64,000 bases of DNA from Pseudoalteromonas sp. SMS1 (GCF_021530565.1 NZ_JAKGBI010000014.1:1-64000), one strand, 5' to 3'. Positions 46,814 through 57,136 are shown, numbered from the stretch's first letter. Made by a program: numbers and translations. The notes: generated from the sequence alone by a model not told the origin.

Positions 46814-48478
46814 TTAAGGCACGGCTTTATTTGATTTGTGTACATCGATAGGCGGCGCGGCTTGTGCAGTGAAATCATACCGTCCAGGTGCCAATATATT
46901 GTTTGTGTCGAGGGCTTTTTTAATTGTCGTGACAAACTGTAAATAGTCGTCATCCGGCGCGGGAAGTCGGGTTTGAGATTGATTGCCCAAACGATAGGGG
47001 TAATAACCTGCTTGGTAGAGTTTTTGCAGCAACGTATCGTGGCAGGCTTTAGCGTTTGCGTCTTCTCCGTCGAGTTCCCTATCAAATGAAATTGAGATAA
47101 TAATATCTATCTGCCGAGCAGAAATGCATTGTAATGTCATCGCAGGTTCATAACCATAGCCCGTAATCACCTCTTTGATGATCTGTGTTGCAGATTCAAT
47201 GTCTTTGCCTTCAAACGGCACGATGGGTCCCATCCAATAGGTGCCACATTTATCTTTGTCAGGATCTATCTGGGAAGCTGCAGGGACATTGATTCGTTTC
47301 CGAATATAGGTGCTCCCCAATGTTTGGGTGATGGGGAGAGGGTGGCCGAGATACATGGATTTTCGAAAATATATTTCCGTCGGATCGACAAAAGGTTTAC
47401 GAGAAAATTTATTGATAAACCGAAGTATCTTGGAGGCAATAGACACATAGGGTTCTCTAAAGAAAATCAAATTTGATACCAACCCCCCAAGTGCATCTTT
47501 GATCAATTTGATGTCAGCTTTGGCTTGTGCGCGGCTATGGCAAAACAGCGCGCCGTCTCCATACCACTTACCTACGACCGGTAGGCTTCTTTGTAGTGCT
47601 ATTTTAATCTCATCGTCTGTCAGACTGCGACTGCCATCGCATAAATCCCAAGGGTATTTCCCCATATAGCCTAAGATGCGGTGATCGTTAAAGAGGGTGG
47701 TAGAGGAGCGCAATATGTCCCTTTGCTTTAATACTCTGAGCGCATCTATGACCTGTGGCAGTGTTGAGTCATCTTTTAAACAATACACAAAGGTTGTGAA
47801 AGCCTTTGGAATGGGCGTTAACCAAAAGGTCATTTCGGTGACAACGCCAAGGTTCGATTGAGTAAATAAACCGTCTAGCAATGGACCGGGTCCGAGCTTT
47901 GTCATGTCTTTTCCTTTTGCATTATCAAAGCGGCCAAGGCCAGTGTGGATACATTTTCCGTTCGCAAGAATGACTTCTAAATGGCAGATATTATCGATTC
48001 GATTACTGGCTAACCCTTTACCAATACCACGCTCAAGAGCGTTCCCGATTAGGCTTGAGGTGGGGGTTGACCCCGTTCCAGCAATTGAAAACTCTGAATT
48101 TTGAGCGGTGAGAAAGCGATGTACTTGCTCAAATGTTACGCCAGGTTCTACGCTCAGAGTGCCATGTACTTCATCAAAGCGAGTAATTTTGTTCATTCCA
48201 GATAAATCAACTACTATTGCGCCATGGTGCGTCGGTACTTTAGATCCATAGCCAAAGTTTTTGCCTGTGCTGATTGGGTATATTGGTACTGACTCATCAT
48301 TTGCTATGGTGATAATTTGCTGTAGCTGCTGCTTAGTCGTGACTTTGAGCACGCCGCCAGCTTCAACATCCGTTGCAAACGTAGTGCGTTCATAAGGCTT
48401 GCGTGCAGTGGCACTGAAGCGTGCGTTTTTAATACCAAGGAGTGCTGTCCAGCGTCGTTTTGCTGTTTTAATTCCCAT
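46814..48478 (-). CDS. FAD-linked oxidoreductase, vanillyl-alcohol oxidase/4-cresol dehydrogenase type
   Basis: A PCMH-fold flavoenzyme. The FAD-binding part (about residues 40-230) contains PISTGKNFGYGSKVP, VDLSGMNKITRFD, the VEPGVTFEQVHRFL segment and GNALERGIGKG. The C-terminal end has the NNILAPGRYD motif typical of the VAO/PchF/EugO group, which oxidise 4-hydroxybenzylic alcohols or p-cresol-like phenols. No signal peptide, 554 residues. It starts after aggga. It stands alone, with no cytochrome partner nearby, so an oxidase is likelier than a cytochrome-linked dehydrogenase. Substrate is inferred at family level only. Confidence 0.82.
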   Translation of the reverse strand: MGIKTAKRRWTALLGIKNARFSATARKPYERTTFATDVEAGGVLKVTTKQQLQQIITIANDESVPIYPISTGKNFGYGSKVPTHHGAIVVDLSGMNKITRFDEVHGTLSVEPGVTFEQVHRFLTAQNSEFSIAGTGSTPTSSLIGNALERGIGKGLASNRIDNICHLEVILANGKCIHTGLGRFDNAKGKDMTKLGPGPLLDGLFTQSNLGVVTEMTFWLTPIPKAFTTFVYCLKDDSTLPQVIDALRVLKQRDILRSSTTLFNDHRILGYMGKYPWDLCDGSRSLTDDEIKIALQRSLPVVGKWYGDGALFCHSRAQAKADIKLIKDALGGLVSNLIFFREPYVSIASKILRFINKFSRKPFVDPTEIYFRKSMYLGHPLPITQTLGSTYIRKRINVPAASQIDPDKDKCGTYWMGPIVPFEGKDIESATQIIKEVITGYGYEPAMTLQCISARQIDIIISISFDRELDGEDANAKACHDTLLQKLYQAGYYPYRLGNQSQTRLPAPDDDYLQFVTTIKKALDTNNILAPGRYDFTAQAAPPIDVHKSNKAVP

Positions 48479-48512
48479 TATCTATCCCTAAAAGTGAAGA
48501 ATATTCAGTGTT

Positions 48513-48540
48513 CCCCCTGCCTCTATTGCTGGGGAGGGGG
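48513..48540 (-). terminator. GC-rich stem-loop between two minus-strand genes
   Basis: The arm ccccct (48513-48518) pairs with aggggg (48535-48540). It lies downstream of the small membrane gene and just upstream of the flavoenzyme start; no T-run follows, so the role is unsure. Confidence 0.3.
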
Positions 48541-48596
48541 CGTGTTTAAACAATTAGGGAGTAACCTTTAAGGTTTAAAAACAAAACACAATGAGT

Positions 48597-48887
48597 TTAA
48601 GGTGTCTCATTGATGCGTTTTCTATCTAGGTATTTTAAATACAACAGTGCTGCACAGCCACCTGCAAGCGGCAAGGTAATAAAACTTGCCCAACCGCTGA
48701 CATACAAGCTAACCAGCAGCATTGTAATATCCATGCCAAATAACACGCAGGGGACGTCACTGCGCTCATTAACAATACAGTTTAATTGCGCAGTCATCAC
48801 TTCTGCCATGAGTATCGCTGCCAGTGGCGCAATGGCAATACAAGCCATCGTGACCGCTAAGGCCAGTAGCCGTCTTTGGCTAAACAT
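48597..48887 (-). CDS. Small membrane protein, uncharacterised
   Basis: A 96-residue protein with two or three hydrophobic segments (about residues 7-28, 50-66 and 68-84). A conserved-looking loop QLNCIVNERSDVPCVLFGMDI contains two Cys that would face the periplasm and could form a disulfide (quoted in part: NERSDVPCVLFGMDI). Similar CxxNExxxxPC...GxD small proteins are known as unannotated families in marine bacteria. A good aaggaag ribosome-binding site supports it. The function is unknown. Confidence 0.6.
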   Translation of the reverse strand: MFSQRRLLALAVTMACIAIAPLAAILMAEVMTAQLNCIVNERSDVPCVLFGMDITMLLVSLYVSGWASFITLPLAGGCAALLYLKYLDRKRINETP

Positions 48888-48973
48888 ATTATTCTTCCTT
48901 GCTGTGGTTAACGCGAGTGTGTGACACCCTTTATACCATATTAAGTCATCAATGTTAGGCGGTTGTTACAAAG

Positions 48974-49002
48974 GATAAGTGAGCGGTCCGCACTCACTTA
49001 TC
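48974..49002 (-). terminator. Terminator of the secreted PLA2-like gene
   Basis: The arm gataagtgag (48974-48983) pairs perfectly with ctcacttatc (48993-49002), with an additional inner cgg/ccg pairing. It lies 15 nt beyond the stop codon on the minus strand. Confidence 0.7.
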
Positions 49003-49016
49003 ACCGCACTTCTTCA

Positions 49017-49820
49017 TCAGCTTGATGGCGGAGTTTCGCAATCTGGAGAGAACCAGAAATCATCCGACGCGGATGTCCATTCGTCACCACAGACACCCAA
49101 CTGTTCTCCCTCAACGTCTGCGCACGCGTCATGATTTAGACAGTCCTGTGTATATTGACCATCGCCAAACATTGGGCAGCCGGCACCGCAGCGGGCAGCG
49201 CAGAATCCATGACCGCCCACTTTATAGCTTTTTGTTTTTACACCAACATAGGTTACATCCCAAATGGCAGTTTTATTTTTACCCATGTATGGACAAAGAT
49301 CTGTCCAGCCTTGTGCTGAAAAGTCTTGCTTGATTGTTTGTTCAATTGGTGTGCCTACAGGGTAAGTTGACAGAAACTCAAAGAATTTAAATAGGACAAC
49401 TTTTGATTCTTGGCCGAGTTTACTCTGTACTTTTAAGACGTCGTCGATGTGAATTTGTGAATCACGAAAAACACTGGTCAGATTACTTTTTAATTTTTGG
49501 CTATTGATCAGTTTTTTGCCATCAACGTCAACGCCGGAAATGTGCACGGTGTGGTTGGCGTTATCTAGTTCGAGATTAAAAGTATGTCCATTAAACTGGA
49601 TGGTGCTTCTGATGTGGTTATTTAAATCATCTGAAAGGCTAAACTTTACCACGTTATTGGGACTAGAAGGCTGGCTTTTAAGTTCACTTTGAAGAGAAGA
49701 TAAATTGAAGTAACCACTCACTTCATTATCTTGGCTTTGAACATTGAATTGATTATGCGCGGATACGCTCTGACTGCCAAATGCGCATAATGCAAGTGCG
49801 ATAGCTGCTAACTTTTTCAT
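49017..49820 (-). CDS. Secreted protein with phospholipase A2-like Cys/His motif
   Basis: A signal peptide (MKKLAAIALALCAFGSQSVSA) is followed by an N-terminal region of about 150 residues with no recognised fold and a C-terminal Cys-rich domain. That domain contains GHGFCAARCGAGCP and QDCLNHDACAD; the CLNHDAC arrangement resembles the CxxHD(x)C active site of phospholipase A2. About eight Cys in the last 90 residues suggest disulfides in an exported protein. ATG 49820 is preferred over 49823 for spacing to aagga. Enzymatic activity is an inference; a non-catalytic Cys-rich domain is possible. Confidence 0.55.
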   Translation of the reverse strand: MKKLAAIALALCAFGSQSVSAHNQFNVQSQDNEVSGYFNLSSLQSELKSQPSSPNNVVKFSLSDDLNNHIRSTIQFNGHTFNLELDNANHTVHISGVDVDGKKLINSQKLKSNLTSVFRDSQIHIDDVLKVQSKLGQESKVVLFKFFEFLSTYPVGTPIEQTIKQDFSAQGWTDLCPYMGKNKTAIWDVTYVGVKTKSYKVGGHGFCAARCGAGCPMFGDGQYTQDCLNHDACADVEGEQLGVCGDEWTSASDDFWFSPDCETPPSS

Positions 49821-50209
49821 CATAAATCCTTTTTGTTATTTGTAAAAATTGGAAGTAAATTCCATGTGTTCTAATTTTGAACAAAAAGACTTTATTTTAA
49901 GTTTCGTTAATGTGTCAATACTGTTTATTTTTTGTGTTTTTTAGTTGTTTTATTCTTGTTTATAATGTGTGTTTAGAACAGTGTAAATTTTACACTGGGT
50001 ATTTTATTGGCATTAAAAATATTAAAAATTATTAAGGGGTTGAGCGCTTTAAACTGGACTGCTAAACCCTTTTATTAAGTTAAATGGGATGTGTTCAAGA
50101 TCGTTCATCAGGTTTTTTTAAATGAAAAGCATTAAAAAAATTAAGGAGCCAGGCGGCTGACTGACGAGCTTACCAAGCATCGATATACAATGAACTCGGC
50201 TCAGGGCGT
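49821..50209. other. AT-rich intergenic region
   Basis: No gene is seen. The region carries the promoter and palindrome of the secreted-protein gene (49959-49997). The remainder (about 50000-50200) is AT-rich then mixed, without recognisable features. Confidence 0.45.
49959..49997 (-). promoter_or_regulatory. Promoter with operator-like palindrome
   Basis: On the minus strand a tttaca -35 (49982-49987) lies 17 bp from tataaa (49959-49964). The -35 is inside a perfect 19-bp palindrome, cagtgtaaa-t-tttacactg (49979-49997). This geometry suggests repression of the secreted-protein gene; the regulator is unknown. The leader would be about 130 nt. Confidence 0.6.
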
Positions 50210-50244
50210 GTGGCTGCAAAGAGAGCAAGCTCCATTGCAGCCAC
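50210..50244 (-). terminator. Stem-loop after hemN
   Basis: The arm gtggctgcaa (50210-50219) pairs perfectly with ttgcagccac (50235-50244); the loop contains a further gagc/gctc pairing. It starts 5 nt after the hemN stop. Confidence 0.6.
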
Positions 50245-50248
50245 AGGA

Positions 50249-51631
50249 TTAGATAACACGAGAAAAGCGGGTATTTTTTATTTGGTGTTGTAAATAGGCA
50301 TCAAAGCTCATGCAAATAATGCGGATAAATAACGTGCCACGCGCTGTAACAGTGATGGTGTCTTGAGTAACCGTGACCAGTCCATCTTCAGCAAGTGGCT
50401 TAAGAGCCTCTAGGGCCATTGCAAAGTAAGTATCAAAGTGAATATCAAATTGATGACTGACAGCTGATTTGTCTAGTTCAAAATGGCAGATGAGCTGCTT
50501 GATGACGTGTGCTCGGACCACGTCATCTTGACTCAGCATGATGCCTTTGCATATTGCACTTTGCTGATCACGAATTGAAGCGTAGTACGATTTCAAGTCT
50601 TTTTCATTTTGCAAGATGGCGTTACCTATCTGTGAGATGGAGGACACGCCAAGGCCTAATAAGTCGCAGTTTCCATGCGTGGTATAGCCCTGAAAATTAC
50701 GGTGCAAATGGTTTTCACGTTGTGCTATGGCCAGCTCGTCTTCTTGCTTAGCAAAATGATCCATCCCAATATATTGGTAGCCCGATTGCGTCATTTGTGC
50801 CAATGCGTTTTTAAAGATTTGCAGTTTTTGTTCTGCTGTGGGCATATCTTGCTCTTTAAGCTTGCGCTGAGCAGCAAAACGCTCAGGTAAATGAGCGTAG
50901 TTAAAAAGAGAAACCCTGTCGGGGCTAAGTGCAATGAGCTGTTCAATGGTTTCACGATAGCTTTGTGGGGTTTGATGTGGCAAGCCATAGATCATATCCA
51001 TATTGATAGATTTAAAGCCCAACGCACGTGCTTGGCGCAAAATATCAAGTACTTCATCAAGTTGCTGTGGACGATTTACAGCCGCTTGTACCTGATCATT
51101 AAAGTCTTGGACACCAAATGAAACGCGATTGAATTGCATCTCTCGTAGGGCAACGAGCATATTGTCGGCCAGTGATCTTGGGTCGATTTCAATGCCACGC
51201 TGAGCATCATGGGCAAACGTAAAGTGCTGCTCCAAGGTTGCGATTAATCTTGCCATTTGTGTTTCAGTGAGAAACGTTGGCGTCCCCCCACCAAGATGCA
51301 ACTGTTCTACTTGATAATCTTTAAAAAGGGATGCATGTGCCTCAATCTCGCTACATAAATGGTCTAGGTATACATCAGCCTTTGATTGGTGGCGGGTGAT
51401 GATCTTATTACAACCACAGTAGTAACAGAGCTGATGGCAAAAGGGAATGTGGATATAGAGCGAAAGTGCCTGACTATTCGATTGCTCAATTGCACTAGAT
51501 AAAGCTTGTTGGTCATACCCTGGTGTCAAAGACAAAGCGGTGGGGTATGAGGTATATCTTGGTCCAGAAATATTGTATTTCTTGATGAGGGAATCTTCCC
51601 AAAAAGGTAACTTAATCACGATCGCACTCAA
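50249..51631 (-). CDS. hemN: Oxygen-independent coproporphyrinogen III oxidase
   Basis: A radical SAM enzyme converting coproporphyrinogen III to protoporphyrinogen IX without oxygen. The N-terminal KKYNISGPRYTSYPTA, the 4Fe-4S motif in FCHQLCYYCGCNK (CxxxCxxC plus the extra Cys), the HLGGGTPTFL block, IGMDHFAK and the C-terminal end FSRVI match E. coli HemN closely. Length is 460 residues. The open start is a TTG (51631); GTG 51619 is an alternative. No clear FNR box was found upstream. Confidence 0.95.
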   Translation of the reverse strand: MSAIVIKLPFWEDSLIKKYNISGPRYTSYPTALSLTPGYDQQALSSAIEQSNSQALSLYIHIPFCHQLCYYCGCNKIITRHQSKADVYLDHLCSEIEAHASLFKDYQVEQLHLGGGTPTFLTETQMARLIATLEQHFTFAHDAQRGIEIDPRSLADNMLVALREMQFNRVSFGVQDFNDQVQAAVNRPQQLDEVLDILRQARALGFKSINMDMIYGLPHQTPQSYRETIEQLIALSPDRVSLFNYAHLPERFAAQRKLKEQDMPTAEQKLQIFKNALAQMTQSGYQYIGMDHFAKQEDELAIAQRENHLHRNFQGYTTHGNCDLLGLGVSSISQIGNAILQNEKDLKSYYASIRDQQSAICKGIMLSQDDVVRAHVIKQLICHFELDKSAVSHQFDIHFDTYFAMALEALKPLAEDGLVTVTQDTITVTARGTLFIRIICMSFDAYLQHQIKNTRFSRVI

Positions 51632-51704
51632 ATTTGATTACACATGGTAATTATAATTGGGTCGTCTTAGAGGTAATTTGATCTGACGCAATAGGGCGTT
51701 TAGT

Positions 51705-51738
51705 AGACAAGTGTAGGGCGTCTTCCCCACACTTGTCT
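51705..51738 (-). terminator. Stem-loop after chemoreceptor 1
   Basis: The arm agacaagtgt (51705-51714) pairs perfectly with acacttgtct (51729-51738), with an inner ggg/ccc pairing. It begins 9 nt after the chemoreceptor stop. Confidence 0.6.
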
Positions 51739-51746
51739 GTTGGCCT

Positions 51747-53690
51747 TTACAGCTGGTAACGTTTGGCTGTGGTCGCGAGTTCTTCGGCCAATTTGGCAAG
51801 TTGCGCGGCATCATTAGATGCGTGCTCCGCTCCTTGTGCGGTGTCTTTGGCGGTGGAGGTGACTTCTCTGACACCCTCAGAGATTTGAAGCGTCACGGCA
51901 TTTTGTTCCTCTGTGGCACTGGCAATTTGAATACTCATATCTCGAATAGAGATCACAGAATCAGATACGTGTTCTAGTGCTTGACCTGTTTCATGTACAC
52001 GCTGTGCGGTGATCTCGGCATTGTTGACATTATTACTCATCAATTCAACTGAGCGCTGCGCCTCTTGCTGTAAGCGTGAAATCATTGCTTGGATTTCCTC
52101 TGTACTTTGCTGAGTTCGACTGGCTAAGCTACGCACTTCATCCGCCACAACGGCAAACCCTCTTCCTTGTTCACCTGCTCGTGCTGCTTCTATTGCGGCA
52201 TTGAGCGCAAGTAAATTGGTCTGATCGGCAATACCTCTAATAACATCTAAAATAGAGCCTACTGACTGAGTTTCATCGGCCAATTTGGAAATGGTATCAC
52301 TGACATTATTGATGTCGTCTTTGAGCAGAGAGATGGCACTGCGTGTTTCTGAGACGGCTTGCAGACCTTGTTTTGATGTTTGCTCTGTCGACGTCGCTGT
52401 GTCTGCGGCAGACTGGGTACTGCGGGTGATTTCAGAAACCGTTTCGGTCATCTCATCCATGGCTCTATCGGTATATTCAAGCTGTGCCATTTGCTGCTCA
52501 GCCCCTTGTTTTGCTTGGGCTGTAATGGCACTCATAGTCTGGGAGGTTTCAGCGAGCGTGTCTGTAGATTGATGAATCTGTTCGATAAACGTCCTTAAAT
52601 TTTGCACCATGCTGGCCATCGCCTGATAAATGCCAGTATGGGTTCCGTGATTATCAAATTTTACCGTCAAGTCGCCTGCGGCAATTTTTCGCGCCATGGC
52701 TTCAATCTCTTTTGGCTCTCCTCCGATGGGTAATTTAATGATCTTACTTATATACCAGCTGAAAAATAGTCCCAGTAAGATAATCATGCTGGCAAAAACC
52801 ACTACCGTAAACTTAGAGTTTGCGCTTGCAGACTGCACAATGGGCCCTAATTTATCTTGTGATGCTTTGATATCTAGTTTGATGTTTTCGAGTTGACTGG
52901 CAACTTCGGGTCCCACTGTATCCAGTACCTGCGCAATTTGTTGGTTGCGCTCTAAGATCACGCGATATACAGACTCTTGCCCATCTTGGTAGGCATCAAG
53001 CGCTAGTTTAAATTCCTGACTGCTCTGCGCCAAATCCGCTCTGTTGGTATTGGCAAGTGTCGATTGAAATTGGGCTTGTAACGTCACAAAGCTTTGTTTC
53101 GCTGCTTGGTAATCTTGTTGGGAGTTAGTGACTAAGAATTTATTGGTCGACAATCGCCCCTGTTGTAATAACCCTCTTAATACGCTGAGGTTTCTTATAT
53201 CATCCAAAGATTGTGAATTCCGGATCATACTGCTTAGTAAGCTGTCCAATTGTGGTCCACGTTGATTCAGCACCTCGTCCACGATACGGTGGCGGCGTTC
53301 AAACAAACTGACGATGTTTTCAAAGCTTTTCTTGTAACGTTCCACCTGTTGTTGACTACGACTAATCACTTGTAACTGAGCAGGGTCTTGAAACTGATTT
53401 TTAGCGTCTGACATTAATTGCTCAAGCAGGGTTAAACGTTGATTGAATTGTGAGATGGCATTTGGGCTTTGGTGTTTTAAGTATTTACCAGCCTGGAGCC
53501 TCACTTCAAGTAAGTTGGCTTGGATACGCCCCGCTAAGGTGTTGTCACGTGCCTTCGTTCGATACTCGACAAAATTGTTATACCCAGAACTTAACCCCCA
53601 ATATGCAACAATAGATAGGATTAACATCATGAAAATCATTACACCAAAAGCACTATTGAGCTGTTGGTTTAACCGCCAATTTTTTACCAT
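51747..53690 (-). CDS. Methyl-accepting chemotaxis protein with helical sensor domain
   Basis: A transmembrane chemoreceptor. TM1 is at about residues 15-34 and TM2 at about 302-321. Between them is a roughly 265-residue all-helical periplasmic domain consistent with the HBM (helical bimodular) type known from organic-acid receptors. HAMP follows ([19 protein letters not shown]), then the cytoplasmic signalling hairpin with the invariant tip [19 protein letters not shown] (in part: [20 protein letters not shown]). Length is 647 residues. No C-terminal CheR-binding pentapeptide is present. The ligand is unknown. Confidence 0.88.
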   Translation of the reverse strand: MVKNWRLNQQLNSAFGVMIFMMLILSIVAYWGLSSGYNNFVEYRTKARDNTLAGRIQANLLEVRLQAGKYLKHQSPNAISQFNQRLTLLEQLMSDAKNQFQDPAQLQVISRSQQQVERYKKSFENIVSLFERRHRIVDEVLNQRGPQLDSLLSSMIRNSQSLDDIRNLSVLRGLLQQGRLSTNKFLVTNSQQDYQAAKQSFVTLQAQFQSTLANTNRADLAQSSQEFKLALDAYQDGQESVYRVILERNQQIAQVLDTVGPEVASQLENIKLDIKASQDKLGPIVQSASANSKFTVVVFASMIILLGLFFSWYISKIIKLPIGGEPKEIEAMARKIAAGDLTVKFDNHGTHTGIYQAMASMVQNLRTFIEQIHQSTDTLAETSQTMSAITAQAKQGAEQQMAQLEYTDRAMDEMTETVSEITRSTQSAADTATSTEQTSKQGLQAVSETRSAISLLKDDINNVSDTISKLADETQSVGSILDVIRGIADQTNLLALNAAIEAARAGEQGRGFAVVADEVRSLASRTQQSTEEIQAMISRLQQEAQRSVELMSNNVNNAEITAQRVHETGQALEHVSDSVISIRDMSIQIASATEEQNAVTLQISEGVREVTSTAKDTAQGAEHASNDAAQLAKLAEELATTAKRYQL

Positions 53691-54006
53691 TTAAAAGCCT
53701 TACCTTAGAGTTAAGCTGTTGATGAAAGTGAGGAATACAAGGGAGATTCTCAAAGAAGGGTTCCCTGTGAATAGTTTAGTGTAAATTTCACAATTAGATC
53801 ATATTATTTATCGAGTGAAAAAAAATACCCAATTGATGGAATCTAAGTGAAATTATTTGACTTCAATCAATAGTCTTTGGTTTTCTTTTAGTTATTGATA
53901 ATAAAGAGTTTTTATACTGTTTTGAGGCCGGCGGTGAGTTTGTTTGGTGATTAAATACGCGCTTGTCACATAACGGTGTTGAAGTTTTTTGATGGATTAA
54001 GAGAGT
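53691..54006. other. AT-rich intergenic region between chemoreceptors
   Basis: No gene, hairpin of note or convincing sigma28 promoter was found; the region presumably carries the promoter of the downstream-encoded (minus-strand) receptor. Confidence 0.4.
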
Positions 54007-54033
54007 GCGTGCAGCATATATGATACTGCACGC
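54007..54033 (-). terminator. Stem-loop after chemoreceptor 2
   Basis: The arm gcgtgcag (54007-54014) pairs perfectly with ctgcacgc (54026-54033), loop 11 nt, 7 nt beyond the stop codon. Confidence 0.6.
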
Positions 54034-54040
54034 GATTATT

Positions 54041-56071
54041 TTATAGCTTAAATTGATTTACAGTTGCATTCAACGCTTTGGCCAAGCCATTCAAGTCGCG
54101 TGCCTCGTCAGCCAGCAAATGTGCATGATTGGCGGTGCTGTTCACTAAATCGTTAATGGCATTTAAGCTATTATTGATGTCCTCTGCAACCACCGTTTGT
54201 TCCTCTGTCGACGTCGCAATCTGGTGACTTTGATCTTGTACTGTGTTGACGGATTCCGTGATGTTACGCAAGGCATCGAGTACTTCTTGTGTCTGTTCCA
54301 CAGAGCTTTGTGCGCGTTCTTGGCCTTGCTGCATCATGGTGGATGCCTGCTGTGCAATTTGCTGAAGCTTAGAGATCATATTGCGAATATCATCTGTCGA
54401 CTCTTGTGTACGACTCGCTAAGCTTCTTACTTCATCCGCTACAACCGCAAAGCCTCGACCTTGCTCTCCGGCTCTCGCAGCTTCTATTGCTGCGTTTAGT
54501 GCAAGTAAGTTGGTTTGCTCTGCAATGCCGTTGATAACGTCAATGACGGCACCTATATTACTGGTTTCTTGCTCTAGACCTTCGACCACCTTTGCCGCTT
54601 CGCCGATATGAGATGCAAGCTCCGTCATTACTTCTTGTGCTTGGCTTGAACGGTGTGCACCATCATTTGTCATACTTTGTACTAAATCAGATGCGCGGTT
54701 TGTCTCATGCGCATTACGAGAGATCTCCGTGACTGTCGCTGCCATTTCGGTTACGGCCGCAGATACACTGTCTACTTGTTCTTTCTCTTGCTGAATTTCA
54801 TTGTTGGTATTATTAGACACATCACGTAGTTGTGCTGACGCACCGCTCAATTGTTCTGCCTGCGCTGCAGTATCAATCATCATCGCGCGCAGCTTATCGA
54901 TAAAGGTATTCATGTGCATGGCCAACTGGCCCACTTCATCTTTACTTTCGATATTAATACGTCTAGTCAGGTCGCCTTCGCCTGTCGCAATGTCTCGCAT
55001 GGTATCCGTCAATGTAATAATAGGGCGAGTTATCATCTGTGCAGCGACGAGGATCATTGCCACAATGATGGCGAGGATCACAATGACGGCTGTCATTGTA
55101 CTGGCAACGGCATTGTCCACAGGCTCTTCTATTAAGCTGACGGGAATAAGGATACCTACATGCCAGTCAAGTACGGGCTTATCTAGTTTGACGCTGTTAA
55201 ATACAACATAATAGTCCTGACCCTTTAAAGTGACCATGGCTGTGCCAGAGTTTTGGTTGCGAATGGCGCCCGTTAATTCAGTGAAACCAGAAGTGTCTTT
55301 AAACTGTTGCTCTAAGCCGGCCAGCCCCTCTTTGCCTTTTGGCCCAGAATCTGTGGTTGAGAGTGAATGCCCTGTACGCTTGGATAAGTGCACCACTTTA
55401 AGGTCATGATCGAGTAAAAAGCCATAGCCTTCACCGTCAAATTGTATTTCCTCTACCATGGCGCTGATTTTGTTGATCTGCAAATCGACACCGCCCACGG
55501 CCACTAATTCACCTTGTTTATTATAAATAGGTTGTTGTACTACCGCTGACACATCACCCGTATTAATGTCGACAGAAAGCGCGCCGACGTATAATTTTCC
55601 ATGGCTCAGTGCGTCTTGCCACCAAGGACGTTTGTAGGCGTAGTATGGGCGCCCATCTGCAAAATTTGAAGTGCGCTCATTTTCTTTAAAGTATTCACCT
55701 GTTCTTGCTGACGCCATGAAAGCGGAAAGAATGTTGGCGTCACTTTTACTTATGCGAATGAAATCTTCATTAACTTCGTCATAGCCTTTGTCATTGCTGA
55801 TGTCTCTCTCACGCTCATTATACTTATCAAACCAATTTATATTGTGTGGGTTGGTCACAAAGGTTTCTACCACTTTGCCGTATTGGGCAAAAAAGGATTC
55901 CATAGACAATTTTTCAGAGTACAAGAAACCCTGTGCTTCGCGTTCAATGCTCTGTCGAGAGATTGTTGCTATATGATTAACAAAAAACGTAGAAGCCAGA
56001 ATTAGAAGTACAGAAATTGTACCGCCGATTAAGATGAGAATTTTTTTACGAAGAGATAAATTTTCAAACAT
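54041..56071 (-). CDS. Methyl-accepting chemotaxis protein with dCache sensor
   Basis: A chemoreceptor with TM1 at about residues 11-32, a double-Cache periplasmic domain, TM2 at about 328-350, HAMP and a signalling hairpin ([17 protein letters not shown]). The dCache domain shows Tyr143, Arg148, Trp150, Trp151 and Asp196. This is close to the amino-acid-binding dCache motif (Y-x4-R-x-W-Y ... D), with Trp replacing the last Tyr. An amino-acid or related amine ligand is therefore a reasonable but unproven guess. Length is 676 residues. It is encoded beside, but separately from, the helical-sensor receptor. Confidence 0.88.
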   Translation of the reverse strand: MFENLSLRKKILILIGGTISVLLILASTFFVNHIATISRQSIEREAQGFLYSEKLSMESFFAQYGKVVETFVTNPHNINWFDKYNERERDISNDKGYDEVNEDFIRISKSDANILSAFMASARTGEYFKENERTSNFADGRPYYAYKRPWWQDALSHGKLYVGALSVDINTGDVSAVVQQPIYNKQGELVAVGGVDLQINKISAMVEEIQFDGEGYGFLLDHDLKVVHLSKRTGHSLSTTDSGPKGKEGLAGLEQQFKDTSGFTELTGAIRNQNSGTAMVTLKGQDYYVVFNSVKLDKPVLDWHVGILIPVSLIEEPVDNAVASTMTAVIVILAIIVAMILVAAQMITRPIITLTDTMRDIATGEGDLTRRINIESKDEVGQLAMHMNTFIDKLRAMMIDTAAQAEQLSGASAQLRDVSNNTNNEIQQEKEQVDSVSAAVTEMAATVTEISRNAHETNRASDLVQSMTNDGAHRSSQAQEVMTELASHIGEAAKVVEGLEQETSNIGAVIDVINGIAEQTNLLALNAAIEAARAGEQGRGFAVVADEVRSLASRTQESTDDIRNMISKLQQIAQQASTMMQQGQERAQSSVEQTQEVLDALRNITESVNTVQDQSHQIATSTEEQTVVAEDINNSLNAINDLVNSTANHAHLLADEARDLNGLAKALNATVNQFKL

Positions 56072-56330
56072 GACATATTCTTTTTATTGGGACAGCGCTA
56101 GCATAATAAAACCATATCTCACCTTCATTGGCTACCTTAAAAGGTTAAGGGATAACCAAGGCGAGATCATGTTTAATCATCATATCTTCACTTGTTGAAT
56201 AAAAAAATAGTACAGAATCATCAAATTACAGCGGCACATTTATAACCTAAAGCTGAGAAACTGTTGATAGAATTTTAATTACTTCTGTACTAATATTGTG
56301 ACCTACTTTGGGTAAAAATAAGAAAATATG

Positions 56331-57092
56331 ATGAGTAAAAGAGTGATCGTTTTAGGGGCCGGGTGGCTAGGCAATGCACTTGCTCGAGACGCAAGAACAG
56401 CCGGATGGCAGGTTGAAGCAACCCGCAGAGTAGCAGATCATGACGCGCAAATTAGCGCATTTTGTCTCACTGGCTCGCAACTACATCACACGCTTACCTT
56501 GCATGACGCATACTGGATCTGTGCTATACCGCCGCGCATGCGTCAACCAGACAGTAACTACCTTGAAACATTAGAGCAGGCGTTAATCACAGCCGAAAGC
56601 ATGGCATGTAAAGGGATTCTGTTGTGCTCTTCGACGGCAGTATATGGCACAGATGAAGGGGTGTTTACCGAGCAATCAATGCTGGCACCAAAGGATTCCA
56701 AGCGTCAACAGGTATTGCAAAGCGCCGAGACATTAGTGCAAAACGCAGGCGGAAAAATTGTGCGTTTGGCGGGGTTAGTTGGACCAGAGCGGGAGCCCGG
56801 GCGTTTTATATCAGGCAAGCATTTATCAAGCTCTTCTTTGGCACGTGTGAATATGCTGCATCAGCAGGATGCCGTCAATGGTGTGATGTGTATTTTGGAT
56901 AACTGGCAAGACGCGGCACCAATATATAATCTCTGTCACCCGTCACATCCGACCAAGCAAGACTATTATCAGCAGCATTGCACGCGTGAGGGCAGCGCAC
57001 CTCCGACATTCGCAAGCAACACTAAATCGGAGCGTATCATTGATGGGTCGGCTATATGTCAGCTTGGTTTTCACTATCAGCATGATATTTAG
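56331..57092 (+). CDS. NAD(P)-binding Rossmann protein, YeeZ-like
   Basis: An atypical extended short-chain dehydrogenase/epimerase fold. The dinucleotide-binding motif is GAGWLGNALA, and the SSTAVYG segment carries the Ser/Tyr region of epimerases, although the canonical YxxxK is not evident (VYGTDEG). Length is 254 residues. ATG 56331 (MSKRVIVLG) is preferred; the ATG at 56328 is also possible. It lies next to the hut genes on the opposite strand from hutC. The substrate is unknown; E. coli YeeZ is likewise uncharacterised. Confidence 0.7.
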   Translation: MSKRVIVLGAGWLGNALARDARTAGWQVEATRRVADHDAQISAFCLTGSQLHHTLTLHDAYWICAIPPRMRQPDSNYLETLEQALITAESMACKGILLCSSTAVYGTDEGVFTEQSMLAPKDSKRQQVLQSAETLVQNAGGKIVRLAGLVGPEREPGRFISGKHLSSSSLARVNMLHQQDAVNGVMCILDNWQDAAPIYNLCHPSHPTKQDYYQQHCTREGSAPPTFASNTKSERIIDGSAICQLGFHYQHDI

Positions 57093-57136
57093 GATTGGAT
57101 AGCTTGGTGCGGCGCTAAAACGCGGCGTGAGTCGAA

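Noticed and set aside
51632..51700. FNR box upstream of hemN
   Set aside because: An atcaa half-site is present but the partner ttgat half at the right spacing is not.
53691..54006. Sigma28 promoters before the chemoreceptors
   Set aside because: Sequences similar to gccgataa were found (for example ctcgataa) but no matching -35 at 15-bp spacing.
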